Assembly: GCA_019114925.1 (NCBI GenBank)
Contig: DXEO01000122.1
Coordinates: 1-14,495 of the forward strand
Direction: 5' to 3'
Length of the DNA: 14,495 nucleotides
From: Candidatus Corynebacterium faecipullorum
Lineage (GTDB): Bacteria; Actinomycetota; Actinomycetes; Mycobacteriales; Mycobacteriaceae
The notes beneath the pieces are model-generated. The model ran no database searches. It was not told the origin of the DNA and saw only the letters and a list, made by a program, of their open reading frames with translations. The position numbers were made by a program, and so were the translations under genes. This document shows, piece by piece, positions 1 through 6,745 of this stretch (positions within the stretch are counted from its first letter, which is position 1; each line of letters opens with the position of its first letter).

Positions 1-423
1 GAGAAGGCCGTATCCGCCAGCTCGCAGGACCCGGTGGACCGCCGCAACCAGGAGATCCGTTCAACGTTGCTCAAGCGCCGCCGCCGCTTCGAGCGTTTGC
101 GCGCCGCGCTTTCCGACGAAACCACCACGTCCTTCTTCCTCGTTCTCACCGCGGATCGCACTCCGGTGCTGGAAACCGCCGAGTTCTTCGCGGATCTGAA
201 CTCCCATGGCGTGCACTGCGGCGGGCTACTGGTCAACCGTCGCACTCCGTAGAGTAGGGAAGAGTTTCTTCAGCAGCGCCGCGCCTCGGAGGACGCGGCC
301 CTCGCGCTGCTCGCTGAGAAGCTGCCGGGCCAGCCGGTGCACGCCATTCCTTGGCTGCCGTTCGAGGTATCCACCCCCGAGGCGCTCGCCGCCCTGACCG
401 CCGAGCTTCCCTTCGGCAGCTAA
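1..423 (+). pseudogene. ArsA/GET3-like ATPase, 3' fragment with in-frame stop
   Basis: This is the C-terminal part of a P-loop ArsA-family ATPase, cut by the left edge of the window. The visible stretch reads FFLVLTADRTPVLETAEFF, then GGLLVNRRTP, then SREEFLQQRRASED and a final AIPWLPFEVSTPEALAALT segment. This pattern is typical of the actinobacterial ArsA-like pair (Rv3679/Rv3680 type). The frame is open from base 1, hits TAG at 250-252 directly after NRRTP, and continues in the same frame for 56 more sense codons to TAA at 421-423. Because the frame is the same on both sides, this is a single-codon nonsense change and not an indel. The nucleotide-binding domain lies outside the window. Its stop overlaps the LysR stop (420-422) on the opposite strand. 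The change could be a true mutation or a sequence error. Confidence 0.7.
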
Positions 424-1316
424 TTGGCCTCGACCACGTTACTGTCCTCGGCGCTGCGGGCCACGACGAAGTCTTTGAAGTGCTCGACCGGAGGGGCATC
501 ATCGCCTTCGCGCCACACCAACCCCAGCTCGCGGTAGGCCTCAGGTTCTAAGGGGATGAGGTTGCGGGCTTTGAGGTACGGGTCATCAAGCGGCAGCAAC
601 GCCGATCCCAATCCGGCGGCCACGAGGCCGGCCACGGTGGTCAGCTCCATGGATTCGAAGACGAGGCGCGGGCCAAAACCGGCCTCGCTCGCTAGGGAAT
701 CCAGAAGCATGCGTGTTCCATAGCCCGGCAACATGCCGATGAAGGGCTCATCGCGGAAGTCTTCCATGCGCACACTGTTTCTTCCGGCAGCCCAATGCCC
801 TTCCGGCACCGCGAGGCCGAGCCTTTGCAGCTTAAGCTGATGCCAGCCCAGCGGGCTTGGGCTTATCGGTCGGGGACCGACGAGCGCCAGGTCGGATTCG
901 CCGGCCGCTACTCTGTCCACGAGCTCGCGGGCCGCTCCCTGGTGCAGGCGAATATCCACGTGGGGATGCCTGGCGCGATAAGCCTTGAGCAGCTCCGGGA
1001 CCATCCACGTGCCTAGGGAATGCATGAAATCAAGGCGCACGGTGCCGCGCTCCGGATCCATGAGGCGGGAGACGGCATCGCGCGCGGCGGCTTCTGACAG
1101 GAGCATCCGCCGCGCATGGTCCACAAAGGCCCGGCCGCGGGCATTGAGCCGCAGGCGCCGGCCGCTGCGCTCAAAAAGGCTGGCCCCCACGGCCGCTTCG
1201 ATGCGCTGCACGCGGCGGGTCAACGCGGATTGGGAGAGCCCGAGGGCGTCGGCAGCCGCGCCGACGAGGCCATGGTCGGCCACGGCGACGACGCCACGGA
1301 CATCCTCCAGATTCAT
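420..1316 (-). CDS. LysR-family transcriptional regulator
   Basis: A 298-aa LysR-type regulator of normal family length. The N-terminal winged HTH is clear: AAADALGLSQSALTRRVQRIEAAVGASLFER, followed by the usual LNARGRAFVDHAR linker helix. The rest is the periplasmic-binding-like effector domain, including GTVRLDFMHSLGTWMVPELL and DLALVGPRP. I chose ATG at 1314-1316 because GAGG sits 5 nt upstream. A GTG at 1320-1322 would add two residues but overlaps that ribosome binding site. The gene is divergent from the MFS exporter at 1387, with a 70-bp gap holding a dyad that is a good LysR box. It most likely senses a small molecule and controls the exporter and itself. The effector cannot be read from the sequence. 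Confidence 0.93.
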   Translation of the reverse strand: MNLEDVRGVVAVADHGLVGAAADALGLSQSALTRRVQRIEAAVGASLFERSGRRLRLNARGRAFVDHARRMLLSEAAARDAVSRLMDPERGTVRLDFMHSLGTWMVPELLKAYRARHPHVDIRLHQGAARELVDRVAAGESDLALVGPRPISPSPLGWHQLKLQRLGLAVPEGHWAAGRNSVRMEDFRDEPFIGMLPGYGTRMLLDSLASEAGFGPRLVFESMELTTVAGLVAAGLGSALLPLDDPYLKARNLIPLEPEAYRELGLVWREGDDAPPVEHFKDFVVARSAEDSNVVEAN

Positions 1317-1333
1317 GCACACCTCGCATGCTT

Positions 1334-1359
1334 TGTGTAACTTTCAGACATTTTACACA
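1334..1359. promoter_or_regulatory. Probable LysR operator between regulator and exporter
   Basis: TGTGTAA (1334-1340) and TTACACA (1353-1359) form perfect 7-bp arms with a 12-bp spacer. This fits the dyadic T-N11-A style of LysR boxes and lies in the 70-bp gap between the divergent regulator and MFS starts. A plausible -10 for the MFS gene, CATAAT (1358-1363), abuts the right arm, and the -35 position overlaps the left arm. Binding could therefore both autorepress lysR and switch the exporter. Operator function is inferred from position and symmetry. Confidence 0.6.
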
Positions 1360-1386
1360 TAATCCGCGCTAGGCCATGCTTAATGC

Positions 1387-2538
1387 ATGACCAGAACGCG
1401 GCGCGCCACCATTGCCATGCTCTTCGTGGGCCTGGCAATTTTTTCTTGCCTCTACCCCACCCAAGCCATGCTGCCCACCCTGGTAGAGGACATGGGCATG
1501 TCCCCCACGGAGGCCGCCATGACCATCTCCGCGGCCACCGGCGCGCTGGCCTTTTGTGTCATCCCCGTGTCCATCATCTCCGAGCGCATCGGCCGCGGAA
1601 AACTGCTGCTCGTATCCACCATCGCGGCCACGCTCATCGGCATGCTCGTTCCGCTGGCCCCCAACCCAGAGATCCTCATCGCCACCCGCGCGCTCCAGGG
1701 GGCCGTCATCGCTGGCGCACCCGCTACCGCCATGGCCTGGATCTCAGAGGAACTGGAAAGCTCTTACGTTGCCCGTGCCATGGGCTTGTATATCGCCGGC
1801 ACCACCATCGGCGGGCTGACTGGCCGCCTCATTCCCACCGGGCTGCTCGAGCTCACATCCTGGCGCTGGGCGCTGGCGGGCTCTAGCCTGGTCACGCTAA
1901 TTTTGGCCCTCATCGCGGCAATCTTGTTGCCCTACCAGCAGAATTTCACCCCCAAGGAAATCCACTTCCGCTCGGAGCTGCGCGCCATCTTCCGCCATGC
2001 CCGGGATACCCGCCTCATCCCCTTATTCATCGTGGCCTTCGTGGCCATGGGCACCTTCGTCTCCCTCTATAACTTCCTGGCTTTTCGACTCATCGACCAC
2101 TTCCATCTCTCGCCGGGCTTGGCCGGCTTGGTCTTCCTGTTCTACCTCACCGGAACCTGGTCCTCGGCGCGCGCTGGCCGGCTGGTCACCCAAGTGGGCC
2201 ACGCCAACACGCTGCTGCTCTCCTGCGCGCTCTTTGCCGTGGGCATCGCGCTCTGCATGGGCTCGTTGATCCCCACCCTGCTGGGCATCGTGCTCTTCAC
2301 CATCGGTTTCTTCGCTGCGCACTCCACCGCCTCGGGCTGGGTAGGGCACATCGCTACCCATGACCGTGCGGAGGCCTCCAGCCTCTATGTCTTCTTCTAT
2401 TACCTCGGCAGCTCCATCCTGGGCGCGCTGGCCGGCGTGCTCTTTGATTCCCTGTCGTGGACCGGCTTCATCGCCGTCTACGCTGCCCTCGCCCTGGCTA
2501 TCGCGGCGCTGAGTTGGGTGGTGAGAAAAACCGGATAA
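1387..2538 (+). CDS. MFS transporter (drug/sugar-efflux type)
   Basis: A 383-aa polytopic protein with about 12 hydrophobic segments, the usual size of a 12-TM major facilitator. The first loop carries the motif A-like ISERIGRGKLLL (about residues 62-73), and TM4 has RALQGAVIAG. The closest style is the YnfM/arabinose-efflux-like exporter group. It starts at ATG 1387 with no clear Shine-Dalgarno sequence in the short leader. Transcription probably begins just behind the CATAAT box at 1358-1363. It is divergent from a LysR regulator and followed 11 nt downstream by another membrane protein gene, so the two likely share a transcript. It is predicted to sit in the inner membrane as a proton-driven exporter. 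Its substrate is unknown. Confidence 0.9.
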   Translation: MTRTRRATIAMLFVGLAIFSCLYPTQAMLPTLVEDMGMSPTEAAMTISAATGALAFCVIPVSIISERIGRGKLLLVSTIAATLIGMLVPLAPNPEILIATRALQGAVIAGAPATAMAWISEELESSYVARAMGLYIAGTTIGGLTGRLIPTGLLELTSWRWALAGSSLVTLILALIAAILLPYQQNFTPKEIHFRSELRAIFRHARDTRLIPLFIVAFVAMGTFVSLYNFLAFRLIDHFHLSPGLAGLVFLFYLTGTWSSARAGRLVTQVGHANTLLLSCALFAVGIALCMGSLIPTLLGIVLFTIGFFAAHSTASGWVGHIATHDRAEASSLYVFFYYLGSSILGALAGVLFDSLSWTGFIAVYAALALAIAALSWVVRKTG

Positions 2539-2549
2539 AATCGTGTTTT

Positions 2550-3842
2550 ATGGATAAGTGGTCACCGCGCACATGGCACAGGAAAGCATCCCGCCCGGTC
2601 AGCCTGTGGATGATTGTTTTTCTCCTCGCGGGCGCAATCCATACCTTTATCCCAAACTACCGGTGGGTCCTCATCCACCTTTTCACGCTCGGCATCCTCA
2701 GCAACAGCATCGTGGTGTGGTCCCAGCACCTCACCGAGAAGTTCGTGCAGCTCAAGCTTCCGGTCTCAGCCCGCCCCCGGCAGCTCGCGCGAATCTATCT
2801 GCTGAACACAGGCGTTATCTTCGCACTCGTGGGTCAGCTCCTTATCGAATTCTGGGATCTGCACTGGGTACTCACGCAGATCGGCGCCGCACTCGTTGCG
2901 GCTGCCGTGTCCTGGCACGGGATGGCCCTCTTTATGTTGTGGCGCCGCGCGGATTCCAAACGATTCCGCCCTGTCGTTGCTGCTTATGTGGCCTCGGCCT
3001 TCTTCCTTGCCGTGGGCGCTTGTCTTGGCGCTTTTCTCGCAACACACCCCTCCCATCCGCGCCTACTCATCGCGCACGTAGCCGCGAATATTGGTGGCTT
3101 CGTGGGTCTGGCGGCAGCCGGCTCACTCACCATCTTGTTCCCGTCCATCTGGCGCACCAAAGGAATCAATCCGCGCATGAGCTTAAGCTTTACCCTGCTG
3201 GGCCTGGGCGTCATCGCCACTGTGGTGGGCAGCATCTGGAATGTTCCGCAGGTAGGCCTCATCCTCTACTGTCTGGGCTGGGCGCTCAGCCTGCAGGGCT
3301 GGCTAGTCAACGTCCTCACCGTGGTGGGAGATCCGCGTGGGCGCATTAGCTTCCCGGCACTTTCCGTGCTTTTTTCCTCTTTCTGGCTGCTCGCCGGTCT
3401 GATCTATTACACCACTCAGCACTTCTTCTCCAGCGAACCAAAGATTCCCATGCTCGCGCTCGTCGTGGGGTTTGGCGCCCAACTGCTCATCGGCGTCATG
3501 GGCTATATGCTGCCGACCACGATGGGCGGCGGCCCCTCAGCGGTGCGGGCTGGCCTAGGCGAGTATAACCGCTGGGGCCTAGGGCGCTCCGTATTCATTA
3601 ACGGCGGACTCGCCCTGTGGCTAGCCACCGATAGCTCCCTCACCATGGTTGCCGCCTCGCTGCTCTGCCTTGGTTCCATGGCTGTCTTCCCCATCCTCAC
3701 CGCCCGCGCGGTCAAGGCCCAGAAAGCCGTACTCCTCAAGAAGGCCGAAGGCCCGGCACCCACAACCACCACGGACTGGGACCAGGCTTGGGTGGCCCTT
3801 GCGGTGCTCATCATCCTCAGCGGAATCAGCCTCATCCTGTAG
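2550..3842 (+). CDS. Polytopic membrane protein, resembling the membrane module of actinobacterial multicopper oxidases
   Basis: A 430-aa protein with roughly 11-12 hydrophobic segments and no soluble enzyme domain. The motif HLFTLGILSNSIVVWSQHL near the N-terminus, and later HVAANIGGFVGLAAAGSLT and LPTTMGGGPSAVRAGLGEYN, recall the membrane-spanning N-terminal half of actinobacterial multicopper oxidase/nitrite reductase proteins (NnrS- or heme-copper-oxidase-like). Here the copper domain is absent. Several histidines lie in or near membrane segments and could bind metal. The frame is open further upstream, but ATG 2550 is the first start after the MFS stop and begins a typical MDKWSPRTWHRK cytoplasmic end. 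Spacing of 11 nt to the exporter suggests cotranscription. Membrane location is sure. The family link is from memory of motifs and the function is unknown. Confidence 0.75.
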   Translation: MDKWSPRTWHRKASRPVSLWMIVFLLAGAIHTFIPNYRWVLIHLFTLGILSNSIVVWSQHLTEKFVQLKLPVSARPRQLARIYLLNTGVIFALVGQLLIEFWDLHWVLTQIGAALVAAAVSWHGMALFMLWRRADSKRFRPVVAAYVASAFFLAVGACLGAFLATHPSHPRLLIAHVAANIGGFVGLAAAGSLTILFPSIWRTKGINPRMSLSFTLLGLGVIATVVGSIWNVPQVGLILYCLGWALSLQGWLVNVLTVVGDPRGRISFPALSVLFSSFWLLAGLIYYTTQHFFSSEPKIPMLALVVGFGAQLLIGVMGYMLPTTMGGGPSAVRAGLGEYNRWGLGRSVFINGGLALWLATDSSLTMVAASLLCLGSMAVFPILTARAVKAQKAVLLKKAEGPAPTTTTDWDQAWVALAVLIILSGISLIL

Positions 3843-3844
3843 AT

Positions 3845-3957
3845 CCCCAGACCTCGATCCCGCAACCTCCTGGTGAGCGGGGGCGTCGGCGAGAGCTTGG
3901 CGACGTCCCACCTGCAGGTTGCGGGTTTCAGGTCTGGGGCCTTGCAAACAGCAAGGC
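3845..3957. repeat. Nested long inverted repeat between convergent genes
   Basis: CCCCAGACCT (3845-3854) pairs with AGGTCTGGGG (3930-3939). After a symmetric 4x4 internal loop, CCCGCAACCT (3859-3868) pairs with AGGTTGCGGG (3916-3925), and GGTG (3872-3875) pairs with CACC (3909-3912), all about one centre. The core holds GGGCGTCG (3881-3888) against CGACGTCC (3901-3908). Directly next to it, GCCTTGC (3939-3945) and GCAAGGC (3951-3957) form a second hairpin with a 5-nt loop. No U-run follows on either strand. It fills nearly the whole gap between two convergent stops. It may act as a bidirectional terminator, or be a dispersed structured repeat. Confidence 0.75.
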
Positions 3958-3966
3958 AGAGAGAAG

Positions 3967-5403
3967 CTAGGGCTCGAGGGGTGGCACTCCCGGCGCGCCA
4001 TCGGACATCCACTCGCGGACGGCGTGGGTAGCACGCACATCGCCGGCGTTATAGCGCAGAATCTGCGCACGCGCGTCCGTGTCACCCGCAAGGGCGGCGC
4101 GGCGGGCATTGACGGATTCCTCACCATCAAACTCTTCCGGCCATTCAAAGCCCGCGACGGGGGCCACGGTCTTCAGACCCAGACCTGCAGTACCGGCGAA
4201 ACTACGCTTGACGTGGACAAACATATCCACCCATTCTTCTGAGGAGATGAACTCTTCCACCTCCTGCAGGTTGGGTATAGAAAAACGTTGGGCGGATCTG
4301 CGCATCCAATGGTTCTCACCGTGGGCGGAGTAGCAGTAGGCTGCGAAGGTCTTTCCTGCCTCATGTGCCTCAGCACGCACCCTCATGAGCCACTCCCAGA
4401 ACTCGGCGAAATTTTCCGCCTCCGCGCGCCCACCGAGCGGCTCCCATGTAACGAATGAATGGTACTCACCGCCCAGGAGCGCACCCCAGAGGTAAGCGCC
4501 TTGATCCAGGTACGCCTCCATATCAACGTCGACTTCCACATCCGCTCGGGGAACACTGACCCGGTCGCGGCGCAACAGTGGGATCTCTTCGCGCCAGGCA
4601 GCGGCGAGGGCGGAAGGGGCGCCGAGGGAGGCGTCGATAAGCCCTTGCACCGTCGTGATGCCACGCTCGCGGTAGGGGTTAGCGCGGTCGCCCGGTAGGA
4701 AGAGAGAGATATCATCACCGGCTTCGAGCTCCTCCCGGCACAAGGGCCAAAAGCGGCAGGAAGCGCACTCCTTGACTCGGCGCGGCCCAGAGGGAAGCGG
4801 CTGTGCAAGCGCATCATCGATGGCGAAACGCGAGGTATCCGTAACAAAAGCCTGGCTGCGGTCCTGGCCAATCGCCGCGCCCCTGCCAGAGTTCAAGCCC
4901 ACTTCCTCCAACCCCCGCGCGGCCAAGCCCAAACGGTAGCCGTCAACGGCATGGTGGCGGATCTTGTATTTTGCCGGGAGTGGCTCACTCAACCCCAAGC
5001 GATGGGTGGGAACAACCAGCGTGCGTGATCCCTCGTGTGGGCGGGCCACGCGGTGATCGGAGACGATGACAGGACTGTATTTCTCCCCATAGCGCACTAG
5101 GAGCTCAACGCGCACCATCCATTCAGAGGTCGAAAAGACCGCGTTGGTGATGTGCGTATAGCCGCGAACAAGTGCTTCCAGCGTGGCAAGCGCCCGCTCG
5201 AAATCATCCCCCTCTAGGTCAATCCGGCGGAAACGGCCCGGCCCCTTTTTGGGAAGGCGGCTAAGTGCAGCATCGATGGCCGCGGCGTGGCGCTCCGCGC
5301 GGGCTTGGCTCACCGCAGTGCGTGGGATCTCAGGATGCGCGCGGCGCTGCACTAAGCGATAACGGCAGCCCACAAGATCCGTGGCAACGAGCACATCCTT
5401 CAC
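3967..5403 (-). CDS. TM0106-family RecB-like putative nuclease with C-terminal RNase H-like domain
   Basis: A 478-aa protein in two halves. The N-terminal half is RecB/Cas4-like: Cys13 (DLVGCRYRLVQRR) plus Cys213, Cys216 and Cys222 (KECASCRFWPLC) give the one-plus-three cysteine layout that holds a 4Fe-4S cluster in Cas4/AddB-type nucleases. The C-terminal half looks like the YprB/exonuclease RNase H fold: acidic strand VEVDVDME (289-296), AYCYSAHGENHW (355-366) and YNAGDVRATH (451-460). The usual PD-(D/E)xK lysine is not evident; the matching stretch reads VRVELLVRYGEKYSPVIVSDHR. It starts at GTG 5403 with no Shine-Dalgarno sequence; a TACTAA 11 nt upstream suggests a short or absent leader. 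It is divergent from the DUF6474-type gene. A role in nucleic-acid processing is likely but the substrate is not known. Confidence 0.85.
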   Translation of the reverse strand: MKDVLVATDLVGCRYRLVQRRAHPEIPRTAVSQARAERHAAAIDAALSRLPKKGPGRFRRIDLEGDDFERALATLEALVRGYTHITNAVFSTSEWMVRVELLVRYGEKYSPVIVSDHRVARPHEGSRTLVVPTHRLGLSEPLPAKYKIRHHAVDGYRLGLAARGLEEVGLNSGRGAAIGQDRSQAFVTDTSRFAIDDALAQPLPSGPRRVKECASCRFWPLCREELEAGDDISLFLPGDRANPYRERGITTVQGLIDASLGAPSALAAAWREEIPLLRRDRVSVPRADVEVDVDMEAYLDQGAYLWGALLGGEYHSFVTWEPLGGRAEAENFAEFWEWLMRVRAEAHEAGKTFAAYCYSAHGENHWMRRSAQRFSIPNLQEVEEFISSEEWVDMFVHVKRSFAGTAGLGLKTVAPVAGFEWPEEFDGEESVNARRAALAGDTDARAQILRYNAGDVRATHAVREWMSDGAPGVPPLEP

Positions 5404-5427
5404 AGCAGGTGAGCTTAGTAGACCAAC

Positions 5428-5472
5428 TTGCTAGAGTTGTAGCGAGACCCTAAAGATAGATAAATAAAAGGA
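5428..5472 (+). promoter_or_regulatory. Promoter and RBS of the DUF6474-type gene
   Basis: TTGCTA (5428-5433) and TAAAGA (5451-5456) are separated by 17 bp and make a reasonable -35/-10 pair. AAAGGA (5467-5472) lies 7 nt before the ATG at 5480. The element sits in the 76-bp gap shared with the divergent nuclease gene. This is predicted by eye from consensus and spacing only. Confidence 0.5.
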
Positions 5473-5479
5473 CGTTTCA

Positions 5480-6112
5480 ATGGGCATCATGAAGAAGATC
5501 CGCAAGGCCCGCCGCGAGGCCCGCGCTGAGATCAAAGCCGCCAAGACCCGCGCGAAGGCAGAGGTCAAGGCTGCGGATAAGGCCAAGCACCGCCAGCAAA
5601 AGCTGTTGGCTAGGCAAGAGAAGGCGCTTATTAAATCTGAGGAAAAGGGCCTGAAGAATCGCCGCAAGCACGAGTACAAAATGGCCAAAAAGGAACTCGA
5701 ACGCATTAGGCAGGGCCGTTTTAATAAGAACAATGTCAAGCGTTATGCCGGTGCCCTGCGCACCGCAGCACCGCTTCTTTTGCCTCTGATTTACCGCGGC
5801 ATCACCGCCGCCCAGCGCGAGGTGGAGAAGAAGCGCGCGCAGAAGGCCGGCGTCAGCGCTGAACAGCTAGCGTCCTTCTCCGGCCACGGCGCACCGCTAA
5901 AGGCGCGCACCGCCGGCATCCGCAACTCCCTGAAGGACGCCCAGCTGCCCGCCGGCTTTAAGCGCGACGTCAAGGAGCGGCTCAGCGAACTTGATTCCGC
6001 AATCGACAATGCCGAATACATGACTGAGCAGCAGCGCCAGCGCGCACACCGCTCCATCTCCGGCGAGATTGATTCCCTCAACGATGAGATCCAATCCAAG
6101 CTGGGCGCATAA
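5480..6112 (+). CDS. DUF6474-type basic coiled-coil protein
   Basis: A 210-aa protein. Residues 1-75 are extremely rich in Lys, Arg, Ala and Glu with heptad-like spacing, predicting a long charged helix. A short hydrophobic patch, APLLLPLIYRGITAA (about 95-109), follows. The C-terminal part (about 115-210) is a helical region with KDAQLPAGFKRDVKERL. This arrangement matches a Corynebacteriales-restricted family annotated as DUF6474. The patch is too short to be a sure membrane span. It has its own promoter, a good ribosome binding site and a terminator behind it, so it looks monocistronic. Its function is unknown. The basic helix could bind nucleic acid, ribosomes or membrane lipid. Confidence 0.8.
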   Translation: MGIMKKIRKARREARAEIKAAKTRAKAEVKAADKAKHRQQKLLARQEKALIKSEEKGLKNRRKHEYKMAKKELERIRQGRFNKNNVKRYAGALRTAAPLLLPLIYRGITAAQREVEKKRAQKAGVSAEQLASFSGHGAPLKARTAGIRNSLKDAQLPAGFKRDVKERLSELDSAIDNAEYMTEQQRQRAHRSISGEIDSLNDEIQSKLGA

Positions 6113-6152
6113 CCCTTCACACCACAGCTTCCAGCCTTCGAGCCCTACATTC

Positions 6153-6200
6153 CCCGCCTCCTAACAAGGGCGGGAAAGCGGATCGGAGGCTTTTTCTTTC
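6153..6200 (+). terminator. Rho-independent terminator with overlapping alternative hairpin
   Basis: GCCTCC (6156-6161) pairs with GGAGGC (6185-6190), followed at once by TTTTTCTTTC (6191-6200), which is a classic terminator tail. A second hairpin, CCCGCC (6153-6158) with GGCGGG (6169-6174), shares the bases GCC at 6156-6158, so the two stems exclude each other. It lies 40 nt after the DUF6474-type stop. Confidence 0.7.
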
Positions 6201-6428
6201 GGGTTTAAAATCAGCCTTTGTTACCGGCCAGAATACTGCTTCTCCTAGCGCCCATTAACTGTGTCGCAGACGTGATTTTTGCTCTATAGTCAATAGCAAG
6301 AGAAGGTTCTTTTAATGACTTTCTCTTTAATCCGTTAAGTTACTTAAAGTTTAGGCTTACACACTTGTGGTGAACAATGAAGGGAGCCCAGGCACAGCGC
6401 GATCAGATTACAGATCGAATGGAGAATC
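6201..6428 (+). promoter_or_regulatory. AT-rich upstream region of the lsr2-like gene
   Basis: No gene is supported between 6113 and 6428. After the terminator the base composition turns clearly AT-rich, unlike its surroundings, which is the type of DNA Lsr2/CgpS proteins bind. Candidate -10 boxes are TATAGT within GCTCTATAGTCAATAG (about 6281-6296) and TAGGCT (6351-6356). Perfect arms AAGAGAA (6298-6304) and TTCTCTT (6321-6327) flank a 16-bp AT-rich spacer and could be an operator. GGAG at 6421-6424 is the ribosome binding site for ATG 6429. Confidence 0.45.
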
Positions 6429-6745
6429 ATGGCCCGCCGCGAAATCACTCAGTTTTTGACGATATCGATAACAAGCCCCTCAGCGAGGAAGAACTGATCG
6501 TCATCCGCTTTAGCGTTGACGGTAAGGATTATCTCCTCGACGTGTCCCAGGACAATGCCGACAAGTTCCACGCGGCACTGGAACCCTTTGTGAAAGCTGC
6601 CCGCCACCCCGTCAAAAAGGACACCCGTCGCTATAAGCCGGCCGATGTCCGCGTATGGGCCGCCAAGCACGGCTACCAGGTAGCTGAGCGCGGCAAGATT
6701 CCCAACGATGTCATCTTGGCGTACCGCAACGCCAACAATCTCTAA
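6429..6745 (+). pseudogene. lsr2: Lsr2/CgpS-like nucleoid protein, frameshifted in a T run
   Basis: This is an H-NS-like xenogeneic silencer of actinobacteria. The C-terminal part carries YKPADVRVWAAKHGYQV and ERGKIPNDVILAY, matching the Lsr2 DNA-binding domain, where RGK stands for the AT-hook-like RGR that reads the minor groove. The N-terminal dimerisation strand region includes VIRFSVDGKDYLLDVS. ATG 6429, with GGAG 4 nt upstream, gives MARREITQF, the normal corynebacterial start, but the frame is then lost at TTTTT (6453-6457). One more T would give MARREITQFFDDIDN and a 105-aa protein of normal size. As written, the downstream frame can only be reached from an ATG at 6377, giving a 122-aa product with an unrelated N-terminus and no good ribosome binding site. 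It could be a true loss, phase variation, slippage or a base-calling error. It ends convergently on the response regulator. Confidence 0.8.

Noticed and set aside
2558..3349. Plus-strand 263-codon frame inside the polytopic membrane protein gene
   Set aside because: The composition is Pro/Arg/His-rich, typical of an out-of-frame reading of GC-rich DNA, and the other frame encodes a clear membrane protein.
3967..5403. RecB/Cas4-like gene as part of a CRISPR or defence island
   Set aside because: No repeats, cas genes, helicase or integrase are near. The protein looks like a core corynebacterial TM0106-type family member.
6377..6428. ATG 6377 as the genuine start of the Lsr2-like protein
   Set aside because: It gives an N-terminus unlike any Lsr2 and lacks a Shine-Dalgarno sequence, while ATG 6429 has GGAG and the family-type MARREITQF. 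A frameshift explains the data better.
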